Translations under genes and position numbers: made by a program
NCBI GenBank assembly: GCA_002070185.1
Contig: MWCT01000001.1
Span: 124,001-188,000, forward strand
Length of the DNA: 64,000 nucleotides
Reading direction: 5' to 3'
Origin: a candidate division BRC1 bacterium ADurb.Bin183
Lineage (GTDB): Bacteria > Sumerlaeota > Sumerlaeia > MWCT01
Notes under the pieces: generated by a model
Databases searched by the model: none
What the model was told of the DNA's origin: nothing
What the model saw: only the letters and a program-made list of their open reading frames with translations
Shown here: positions 1-6,906 of the stretch, in pieces
Position numbering within the stretch: the first letter of the stretch is position 1
Layout of the letters: every line of letters begins with the position of its first letter

Positions 1-1
1 G

Positions 2-1750
2 AGAATCAAGGACGTATTTACCGAAAAACTCCGCGCCGCCGGCGTGGATATGGAACGCGTGAAGGTCTCCCTTGCCAGCTGCTTTGGCGCCTGCGGTAAG
101 GAATTGGCGGGAACCTGCTCCCATGTTTTGGTGCGCCCGCTCAAAATTCTCTACCGCGTTAAAAGCGAAGCCGACCTTGATGAAATTGTTCAAAAACAGG
201 TTTTAAAGGGAAAGATAGTTGAACAGCTCCGCGTCGGCGACGAGCCGGTCAGTCAGGAATTTTTTGACGTTTATGGCGATGTGGCATTTTTCAACCGCCA
301 AAGCCGCGTTGCCTTGAGAAATAACGGCGTGGTGGATCCCGAAAGTTTTGATGAGTTCATTCATTACAAGGGGTTCAAAGCCCTTGCGACGGTTTTGGAG
401 CGCGGCGACCCTCAATGGGTGATTGACGAGGTGACAAAGGCGCGGCTGCGCGGGCGCGGCGGCGGCGGTTTCCCCACCGGCGCCAAATGGACGAGCGCTA
501 CTAAAAACGAGGAGAAAATCCGCTACATCATCTGCAATGCGGATGAGGGCGACCCGGGCGCTTTCATGGATAGAAGCATGCTCGAGTCGGATCCCTTCAA
601 CGCTATTGAAGGCATGATTATCGGCGGATTTGCCGTCGGGGCGCAGCGCGGTTTTATTTACATCCGCGCCGAGTATCCCCTTGCCATCAGACGCATTCAA
701 CACGCCATGGAACTCTGCCATAAATACGGCATCCTCGGCGAAAATATTATGAATTCCGGCTTTGCTTTTGATATAGAAATACGCCTTGGAGCGGGCGCAT
801 TTGTCTGCGGCGAGGAGACAGCGCTGATTCGCTCCATCGAGGGCGAGCGCGGTCAGCCCCGCATCCGTCCGCCTTATCCCTCCCAGAGCGGTCTCTGGGG
901 CAAACCCACCGTCATCAATAACGCGGAAACGTTTGCCAATATCGCCGCTATCATCAATTACGGCGGAGAATGGTTCAACCGGCTGGGGACAGAAAAAAGC
1001 GGCGGGACAAAGGTCTTTGCGCTGGCGGGCAAGGTGCGCCATACGGGGCTGGTGGAAGTTCCGCTGGGCACAACGCTTCGGGAGATTGTCTATGATATCG
1101 GCGGCGGCGTGCCAAAAGATAAAAAGCTCAAAGCCATCCAGACGGGCGGTCCCGCGGGCGGCTGTATCCCCGCTAAATGGGCTGACCTTGCCGTGGATTT
1201 CGACACCCTTACGCAGGCGGGTTCCATCATGGGCAGCGGCGGCATGATAGTCCTCGATGAAGACGACTGTATGGTGGATATCGCCAAGTTTTACCTTTCT
1301 TTTTCGCAAGATGAGTCATGCGGAAAATGCACGCCCTGCCGCGAAGGCACAACCCGCATATTGGAAATTCTGGAAAAAATTACCGGCGGCGATGGAACAG
1401 TGGAAGACCTTGACCGATTGGAGCGGCTTGCAAAACTTGTGAACCGTTCCTCGCTTTGCGGTCTCGGGCGAGCCGCGCCGAACCCCGTCCTAAGCACGTT
1501 GAAGCATTTCCGAGCGGAATATCTGGCTCATGTGGTTGATAAGCGCTGCCCATCCAAGCGGTGCAAGGCGCTTTTGCATTATGAGATTGACGCGGAAAAG
1601 TGTATCGGCTGCACGGTTTGCGCCCGCAACTGCCCCGCGGAATGCATCGCCGGCGCGCGCAAAACGGCGCATGTGATTGACGCCGCTAAATGCGTCAAAT
1701 GCGGACGCTGCTTTGAGGTCTGCCGTTTTGATGCGGTAATTAGGACTTAA
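2..1750 (+). CDS. hydB: NAD-linked [FeFe] hydrogenase flavoprotein subunit (HydB/HndC, NuoF-like), 5'-partial
   Basis: This is the flavin subunit that passes electrons between NAD(H) and the hydrogenase subunit of a soluble cytoplasmic complex. The frame is open to the left edge (14 codons precede the first ATG at 44), so the start lies outside the window. The thioredoxin-like N-terminal region is followed by the NuoF core with the NADH/FMN motif GRGGGGFPTGAKW, then the iron-sulfur motif SCGKCTPCREG with a distal SLCGLG cysteine. The C-terminus adds a two-cluster ferredoxin (CIGCTVCARNC and CVKCGRCFEVC), as in HydB/HndC and unlike Complex I NuoF. hydA follows 20 bases later and hydC overlaps hydA, so all three are probably one operon. 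Family membership is clear. Electron bifurcation with ferredoxin is known for this family but is not proven by sequence. Confidence 0.93.
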   Translation, partial: RIKDVFTEKLRAAGVDMERVKVSLASCFGACGKELAGTCSHVLVRPLKILYRVKSEADLDEIVQKQVLKGKIVEQLRVGDEPVSQEFFDVYGDVAFFNRQSRVALRNNGVVDPESFDEFIHYKGFKALATVLERGDPQWVIDEVTKARLRGRGGGGFPTGAKWTSATKNEEKIRYIICNADEGDPGAFMDRSMLESDPFNAIEGMIIGGFAVGAQRGFIYIRAEYPLAIRRIQHAMELCHKYGILGENIMNSGFAFDIEIRLGAGAFVCGEETALIRSIEGERGQPRIRPPYPSQSGLWGKPTVINNAETFANIAAIINYGGEWFNRLGTEKSGGTKVFALAGKVRHTGLVEVPLGTTLREIVYDIGGGVPKDKKLKAIQTGGPAGGCIPAKWADLAVDFDTLTQAGSIMGSGGMIVLDEDDCMVDIAKFYLSFSQDESCGKCTPCREGTTRILEILEKITGGDGTVEDLDRLERLAKLVNRSSLCGLGRAAPNPVLSTLKHFRAEYLAHVVDKRCPSKRCKALLHYEIDAEKCIGCTVCARNCPAECIAGARKTAHVIDAAKCVKCGRCFEVCRFDAVIRT

Positions 1751-1770
1751 TTAAGATATTGGAAAGATAG

Positions 1771-3531
1771 ATGGCTGAAAAAAACATTAAAATTACAATT
1801 GATGGCGCAACCGTGAAGGTTCCGCTCGGAACAACCATTATGGAGGCGGCGGAGCAGCTCGGTATCCGTATCCCCCGGCTTTGCTACCATCCGGGACTTT
1901 CGCTGGAAGGCGCCTGCCGCGTCTGCATAGTCGAAGTCAAAGGCATGCCCTTTTTCATGGCTTCGTGCAGCGTCAAGGTCTGGGACGGCATGGAGGTTCA
2001 GACCAACTCGCCGGAAATCCGCCAAGCTCGCCGCGATATTGTGGAACTCCTTTTAGATAACCACCCCAAGGAGTGCCAGACCTGCGAGCGCGACGGCAAT
2101 TGCGAGTTGCAGAATCTGGCTTACACAATGGGCGTGCGCGAGCGTTATTTCGAAGGCAAGCGCAAAGACTTGCCGGAAGATGACACCAGCGCGGCGGTTG
2201 TCCGCACGCCGGAAAAGTGCATCCTTTGCGGACGCTGCTTCCGCGTCTGCTCAGAGATTCAAGGCGTGAATAACCTGAGCCAACATCACCGCGGCTTCAA
2301 CACAGTTGTCGGTCCCGCCAACCTTATAAATATGGACGACTCCGTCTGCATCCAGTGCGGTCAATGCATCAACGTCTGCCCGACGGCGGCGTTCCTTGAA
2401 AAGCGCCACACGGATGATGTCTGGAAGGCGCTTGCTGACCCGAAAAAGCACGTAGTCGTTCAGACGGCTCCATCTATCCGCGCCGCCATCGGCGAGGGGT
2501 TTGATATGCCGCCCGGCACTCCCGCCACAGGCAAGATGATAACAGCCCTGCGCCGCCTCGGTTTCGATGCCGTTTTTGACACAAACTTCGGCGCGGATAT
2601 GACCATTGTGGAGGAAGCGCATGAACTTGTTCAACGACTTAAAAACAACGGACCGCTTCCGCTCCTGACTTCCTGCTCGCCGGGATGGATTAACTTCATG
2701 GAAAAATTCTTCCCCGAGCTTATCCCTAACGCCTCCTCGTGCAAATCGCCGATGGGCATGCTCTCTACGCTGGCAAAAACTTATTATGCGCAGAAAAAAG
2801 GGCTGGATCCTAAAGATATTTATATGGTGGGCGTCATGCCCTGCGTTGCAAAAAAATACGAGGCGCGCCGACCGGAGCATATGATGGCAGACGGACGTCC
2901 TTACACGGACGCCGTTTTAACCACTCGTGAAATGATTTGGATGATTAAATGCTACGGTATTGATTTCATCAACCTTTCCAATGGCGAATTCGACCTGCCT
3001 CTTGGATTTTCCACCGGCGCCGCAGACCTCTTCGGCACAACAGGCGGCGTTATGGAAGCCGCGCTCCGCACAGCGAGCGAGTGGATTACCGGCGAGAGCG
3101 TGGATAAACTTGAATTCACGGAGGTGCGCGCCGTTGAGGGCTTGCGCGAATCAACCGTCCAAATAGGCGATTACACGCTCAATGTGGCGGTCGCCAACGG
3201 ACTCATCAACGCCAAGACCATCCTTGAACGAGTTATATCCGGAGAAAAGCAATATCACCTGATTGAAATTATGGCGTGTCCGGGAGGCTGCATCGGCGGC
3301 GGCGGACAGCCATACCCGCCCAAAGGGATGAAAGTTCTCGACCCTGCCCTTTTGCGCCTGCGGGCAAAGGCGCTCTATTCCATTGATGAAAACAAACAGC
3401 TGAGGCGCTCGCATGAAAACTTGATGATTACACAACTATATGAGGATTTCCTCGGCGAGATAGGCGGGCAAAAAGCCCATGACCTGCTCCACACCCATTA
3501 TCACGCCCGGTTGCCAAGGGGGATTCTATGA
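1771..3531 (+). CDS. hydA: [FeFe] hydrogenase catalytic subunit (HydA/HndD)
   Basis: Catalytic subunit that makes or oxidises H2 at the H-cluster. Domains in order: an N-terminal [2Fe-2S] ferredoxin (residues about 1-80, with CYHPGLSLEGACRVC), a His-Cys cluster region (CQTCERDGNCELQ), two [4Fe-4S] clusters (CILCGRCFRVC and CIQCGQCINVC), then the H-cluster domain. All three H-cluster signatures are present: TSCSPGW near residue 299, MPCVAKK near 356 and ACPGGCIGGGGQP near 502. The C-terminal small-subunit-like tail is fused, giving 586 residues, normal for HndD/HydA of trimeric enzymes. The stop overlaps the hydC start as ATGA, indicating coupled translation. The maturases HydE, HydF and HydG are not in the window. 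Confidence 0.96.
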   Translation: MAEKNIKITIDGATVKVPLGTTIMEAAEQLGIRIPRLCYHPGLSLEGACRVCIVEVKGMPFFMASCSVKVWDGMEVQTNSPEIRQARRDIVELLLDNHPKECQTCERDGNCELQNLAYTMGVRERYFEGKRKDLPEDDTSAAVVRTPEKCILCGRCFRVCSEIQGVNNLSQHHRGFNTVVGPANLINMDDSVCIQCGQCINVCPTAAFLEKRHTDDVWKALADPKKHVVVQTAPSIRAAIGEGFDMPPGTPATGKMITALRRLGFDAVFDTNFGADMTIVEEAHELVQRLKNNGPLPLLTSCSPGWINFMEKFFPELIPNASSCKSPMGMLSTLAKTYYAQKKGLDPKDIYMVGVMPCVAKKYEARRPEHMMADGRPYTDAVLTTREMIWMIKCYGIDFINLSNGEFDLPLGFSTGAADLFGTTGGVMEAALRTASEWITGESVDKLEFTEVRAVEGLRESTVQIGDYTLNVAVANGLINAKTILERVISGEKQYHLIEIMACPGGCIGGGGQPYPPKGMKVLDPALLRLRAKALYSIDENKQLRRSHENLMITQLYEDFLGEIGGQKAHDLLHTHYHARLPRGIL

Positions 3532-4079
3532 CCGTTCTGACAGATAATCGCGCTCAAATAATTGAGATAAGCAAAAAGGCTCTTCCGGAGCATATTGTCG
3601 CCTTTATTGAAAAATGCCGGCAGGAGCCCGAACCAGAAAGCCAGCTCATCGCCGTTTTGCATATGGTGCAGGCGCACTTTGGCTATCTGGGAAAAGACCA
3701 GATGAAAGCAGTCGCGCATCTGCTCCGCGTCCCCAAAGCCAAAGTCACAGGCGTGGCAACATTCTACCACTTTTTCCGATTAGAGCCGCGCGGAAAAATC
3801 CTCATCAACGTCTGCCTCGGCACCGCATGCTACGTCAAAGGCGCAGAAAAAATCGCTCAACGGCTTAAAGATGAACTCGGCATTGGCTTTGGCGAAACCA
3901 GCAAAGACGGCATGTTCACATTGGAAAACTCGCGCTGCCTTGGAACCTGCGGGCTTGCGCCTGTTATTATGGTTAACGACGAAGTTATTGGACCCCTTGC
4001 GCCGGATGAAGTGCCCATGATTTTAGAGCGTTATATCAAAAAGGCAAAAGCGGAGGCGGAAAAATCATCTCCTCAATAA
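3528..4079 (+). CDS. hydC: NuoE-like [2Fe-2S] subunit of the [FeFe] hydrogenase (HydC/HndA)
   Basis: Small thioredoxin-fold [2Fe-2S] subunit that partners the flavin subunit. The helical N-terminal half (LIAVLHMVQAHFGYL, VPKAKVTGVATFYHFF) and the cluster half with CLGTACYVKGA and CLGTCGLAP supply the four cysteine ligands typical of NuoE, HndA and HydC. At 183 residues it has family length. Its ATG overlaps the hydA stop by four bases. It is the last gene of the hydB-hydA-hydC run; no clear terminator hairpin was found between its TAA and the next gene, so readthrough into the isomerase gene is possible. Confidence 0.93.
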   Translation: MTVLTDNRAQIIEISKKALPEHIVAFIEKCRQEPEPESQLIAVLHMVQAHFGYLGKDQMKAVAHLLRVPKAKVTGVATFYHFFRLEPRGKILINVCLGTACYVKGAEKIAQRLKDELGIGFGETSKDGMFTLENSRCLGTCGLAPVIMVNDEVIGPLAPDEVPMILERYIKKAKAEAEKSSPQ

Positions 4080-4201
4080 TAAAGAGCTGTCTTTTTTCTA
4101 TTCTCTCATTTTCGACGCCCGGACTTTCCCGCTTCCCTATTGCTCCCTACAGCATACTATGCCGCCCGATTTTCAAGGCAAAACCTTGGGGCGGGCGCAA
4201 A

Positions 4202-5131
4202 ATGGAAACCGTATTCGGCAAGCCGCTGCCGCAAGGACAGCTCATCGGCGAATCGTGGGAGGTTGCAGACCTTAAAGAGGGCGCATCGCTGATTGCCAAC
4301 GGCGCGCTTGCCGGCAAAACGCTCACGGATGCCGTGCGCCTCTGGGGCGCGGCGCTCATCGGAACGGCGTGGGACAGCGCGGAACGTTTCCCCCTCCTTG
4401 TGAAAATTCTTGATGCGCAAGAAGATTTGAGCGTTCAGGTTCATCCCGATTCCGAATCCTGCCGGCGCCATTTCCCCGATTGCCATAGCAAGGACGAAAC
4501 TTGGCTTATCCTTCAAAACGACCCAGAAGCGGGAATCCTTTGGGGATTTCGCCGCGGAGCATCGCTTGATGATTTTGAAAAACATCTGCAAGCCGGCGAT
4601 ATAGCCGCGCTTTTAAGACGCGTGGATGTCGGCGCGGGCGATTTCATCCGCAACGAGCCCGGCGTTGTTCATGCCCTGCTCGGAGGCATCCTCGTCATGG
4701 AAGTGCAAGAACCTTCTGACACAACATTTCGAATATACGATTACGGACGCATCGTGGACGGCAAGCCGCGCCCCATCCACGTTGAGCAAGCGAAAAAAGT
4801 CATGAAATTCGACTGGGCGGAAAATCCCAAACTCGCCCCAAAGCCGCTTCCCGCCAATTGCGGAAACCGCGAACTCATCGTGGACTGCCCCGCCTATCGG
4901 ATGGAGTCGTGGACATTTTCGGGCGAGATAAAAATCGGCGGGCTTGCGCAAACGGCGCGAGTGATTTTCTGCGCAGAGGGGCGCATTCAAATTGCCGACG
5001 GCGTTGAGACATTTGAGATGCGCGCGGGCGACACCGCAATCATCCCCGCCGCCGTGCAGTCCGCAACGCTGACCGCGGCGGACAGCGCCCGCCTCATCAT
5101 TTCCGGCGCCGGCGCCCACTCCCTCCAATAA
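4202..5131 (+). CDS. manA: Mannose-6-phosphate isomerase, class I; true start unclear
   Basis: Zinc enzyme interconverting mannose-6-phosphate and fructose-6-phosphate, feeding GDP-sugar and glycan synthesis. Family motifs include GESWEVAD, the metal-site QVHPD, and EPGVVHALLGG, followed by a second cupin-like half ending near residue 309. The first in-frame ATG is at 4202, but the same frame continues upstream from 4142 and encodes the conserved family N-terminus (RPIFKAKPWGGRK) with no ATG, GTG or TTG in frame back to the hydC stop. An ATG at 4159 lies just upstream in the next frame and would join the conserved frame if one base were missing. Either an unusual start, a real frameshift or a one-base sequence error is present. 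Confidence 0.85.
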   Translation: METVFGKPLPQGQLIGESWEVADLKEGASLIANGALAGKTLTDAVRLWGAALIGTAWDSAERFPLLVKILDAQEDLSVQVHPDSESCRRHFPDCHSKDETWLILQNDPEAGILWGFRRGASLDDFEKHLQAGDIAALLRRVDVGAGDFIRNEPGVVHALLGGILVMEVQEPSDTTFRIYDYGRIVDGKPRPIHVEQAKKVMKFDWAENPKLAPKPLPANCGNRELIVDCPAYRMESWTFSGEIKIGGLAQTARVIFCAEGRIQIADGVETFEMRAGDTAIIPAAVQSATLTAADSARLIISGAGAHSLQ

Positions 5132-5220
5132 CCCCGTTTTGCCAAAAATTGTTATTGACTTTAATTTGTCGTTTTATGCATATTTTTTCATAAATTTTAT
5201 TTAGAATGAAAAGGCATAAA

Positions 5221-5571
5221 ATGTATTGTCCGAAGTGCGGAACGCAAAATGAAGATAATGCTTTTAAATGTGTGCAATGCAATACAGTATTGCGTTCGGC
5301 AATCGCAACCTCATCTACTCAAAATATAGTATTTTTTATGGCAATTGGGTCTTTGATTCTGGGTATACTTTCAATAGTAACCTGTTTCAGGGTGTTTGCG
5401 AGTATACCCGCAATTATCCTTGGGTTCAATGTAAAAAAGAAAAATAAGCTTAATCCAGCCCCTTTGGAAAGTGCAATTGCAACATTGGGCATAATCTTTG
5501 GAATAATAGGCAGTCTTGCGACCTTGTTTAATATATTGGTTTTTTGGAGTTTTAGGAGATATTTCCTCTGA
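5221..5571 (+). CDS. Small zinc-ribbon membrane protein, copy 1 (DUF4190-like)
   Basis: Function unknown. The protein begins with a zinc-ribbon (CPKCGTQNEDNAFKCVQC, four cysteines in two CxxC pairs) followed by two hydrophobic segments (residues about 35-60 and 78-108), resembling small DUF4190-type membrane proteins. I start it at 5221 rather than the in-frame ATG at 5206 because AAAGG sits about six bases before 5221 and the two downstream copies have the same leader and first codons. The region is visibly more A+T rich than its flanks. A TTGACT at 5155 in the upstream spacer could be part of a promoter, but no good -10 box accompanies it. Confidence 0.72.
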   Translation: MYCPKCGTQNEDNAFKCVQCNTVLRSAIATSSTQNIVFFMAIGSLILGILSIVTCFRVFASIPAIILGFNVKKKNKLNPAPLESAIATLGIIFGIIGSLATLFNILVFWSFRRYFL

Positions 5572-6062
5572 CTTAAATTTCAAATGAGAAGGAATAAAAT
5601 GTTTTGCTCAAAATGCGGAACGCAAAATGAAGATAATAATTATCGGTGTATAAATTGCGGACAAATCCTTCATTCCGACCCGCAACCTGCAATAACCCAA
5701 AGAGCGGATTATACTATTGGTGGATTAATACCCTACAAAAATCCTTATGCTTTGATTGCATATTTCCTTGGATTTTTTTCTATAATCCCATTCTTGGGGC
5801 TCCCTTTAGGCATAGGCGCTTGTGTTTTAGGCTTAGAGGGGTTTAAATTTGCCAAAGAACATCCAGAAGCAAAAGGCGAGCGTCACGCCAAGGTAGGCGT
5901 TTTATTGGGCGGTTTTTTTGGTTTTTTAAACATTGTATTAGTTATTATTTTTAAACATTGTATTAGTAATTATTATATTAAAATATTACCATGAAAAACC
6001 TCATATAGAAACAGGAAAATAAAATGTATTGTATCAAATGCGGAACGCAAAATGAAGATAAT
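5236..6062 (+). repeat. 24-base identical segment repeated three times in the zinc-ribbon genes
   Basis: Positions 5236-5259, 5614-5637 and 6039-6062 are identical over 24 bases, encoding CGTQNEDN at the start of each zinc-ribbon. The preceding leaders (purine-rich Shine-Dalgarno, then AATAAAATG or close to it) also resemble each other. Sequence outside the first 18 codons has diverged or been replaced, which suggests recent duplication or gene conversion limited to the 5' module. Confidence 0.8.
5599..5994 (+). CDS. Small zinc-ribbon membrane protein, copy 2 (DUF4190-like)
   Basis: Function unknown. The N-terminus (CSKCGTQNEDNNYRCINC) is nearly the same zinc-ribbon as in the genes on either side, but the rest differs. 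After a polar stretch the sequence KNPYALIAYFLGFFSIIP begins a membrane segment, followed by a glycine-rich LGLPLGIGA helix and a third hydrophobic stretch near residues 100-120, the usual layout of DUF4190-type proteins. The start at 5599 is chosen over the in-frame ATG at 5584 because AGAAGG lies six bases upstream. It follows copy 1 after only 27 bases and probably shares its transcript. Confidence 0.72.
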   Translation: MFCSKCGTQNEDNNYRCINCGQILHSDPQPAITQRADYTIGGLIPYKNPYALIAYFLGFFSIIPFLGLPLGIGACVLGLEGFKFAKEHPEAKGERHAKVGVLLGGFFGFLNIVLVIIFKHCISNYYIKILP

Positions 6063-6380
6063 GCATGGAAATGTATTCAATGTGGAAATCTTCTTCAATC
6101 TGAGCAAGGATTTCAACAAGCGCCCCAGGTTTATATTCCTAATTATCTTGCTCAATCTATCCTGTGCACTTTATTTTGTTGTCTGCCATTTGGCCTAATG
6201 GCTATGTTTTATGCCGTTCAGGTCAATAGCAGAATAGCTGCGGGAGATGTTCAAGGCGCAATGATTTCTTCTCTAAACGCCAAAGCGTGGAGCAGGATTT
6301 CTTTTGTATGTGGAATTGTTTTTATCTTTTTATGGGTGTTTCTTGCGATGAATGGTTGGTCTCCAAGTTTTTTAAGATAG
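6024..6380 (+). CDS. Zinc-ribbon protein with CD225/dispanin-like membrane domain, copy 3
   Basis: Function unknown. The zinc-ribbon start (CIKCGTQNEDNAWKCIQC) matches copies 1 and 2, but the body is a different module: NYLAQSILCTLFCCLPFGLMAMFYAVQV, then a polar loop with SRIAAGDVQGA and a second membrane helix. This two-helix pattern with a cysteine-rich first helix and conserved Asn, Gly and Ala residues in the loop is characteristic of the CD225/dispanin family (relatives of eukaryotic IFITM proteins), common as small bacterial membrane proteins of unknown role. A leader AGGAAAATAAAATG resembles those of the two upstream copies. Its TAG is immediately followed by the ATG of the DUF2752 gene. 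Confidence 0.75.
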   Translation: MYCIKCGTQNEDNAWKCIQCGNLLQSEQGFQQAPQVYIPNYLAQSILCTLFCCLPFGLMAMFYAVQVNSRIAAGDVQGAMISSLNAKAWSRISFVCGIVFIFLWVFLAMNGWSPSFLR

Positions 6381-6818
6381 ATGAAAGCCGCATTTTTTCA
6401 CTTGTTGAAAAATGAACGACTGAAAACCTTTGCATTTCTTGCATTAATCGTAATAGCAATCGCTTTTATGTATTTCATTGATCCTGTTAAGTCCTCTGTT
6501 TTTCCTCCATGTCCATTCTATTTAATAACGGGATTATACTGCCCAGGTTGTGGTTCATCACGTTCCATTCATCAATTGCTTCATGGTCACTTATTAATAG
6601 GATTCAAGTTGAATCCTTTGATGGTTTTGTCATTGCCATTTTTAATATATTCATTTATCTCAAGGGCTGTGTTTGCAATCCGAGGAAAGCCATATACAGA
6701 AATATTTATCCCCGCTATTTGGATTTGGATATTATTAGGTCTTATCATTACATTCTGGATAGTAAGAAATACATCGTTTTATCCTTTTTTATCATTTATG
6801 AAAAACTTCAAAGGATAA
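6381..6818 (+). CDS. DUF2752 membrane protein
   Basis: Integral membrane protein of unknown function. The family signature is plain: CPFYLITGLYCPGCGSSRSI, then HQLLHG and KLNPL, with hydrophobic segments at residues about 14-32, 70-95 and 108-130. DUF2752 proteins are often found beside TM2, DUF4190 or CD225 type small membrane proteins, and here it directly abuts the CD225-like gene with no spacer, so the four genes 5221-6818 probably act together. A second unrelated frame overlapping it (6509-6880) has no family features. Confidence 0.8.
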   Translation: MKAAFFHLLKNERLKTFAFLALIVIAIAFMYFIDPVKSSVFPPCPFYLITGLYCPGCGSSRSIHQLLHGHLLIGFKLNPLMVLSLPFLIYSFISRAVFAIRGKPYTEIFIPAIWIWILLGLIITFWIVRNTSFYPFLSFMKNFKG

Positions 6819-6906
6819 AGTCTAATATGCTTTACAAAAGATTGAAAACTATTTACGGCAGGTGGTATGGCATTTTTTGATTTTTGCGCAGGAATGAAAA
6901 TGGGGC

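Noticed and set aside
203-1309. Long antisense frame over hydB
   Set aside because: It is the mirror of a well-supported gene with conserved motifs; no recognisable domain or upstream ribosome-binding site.
44-4079. Complex I (nuoEFG) instead of hydrogenase
   Set aside because: The H-cluster motifs in the middle gene and the two-cluster ferredoxin tail on the flavin subunit are specific to [FeFe] hydrogenases.
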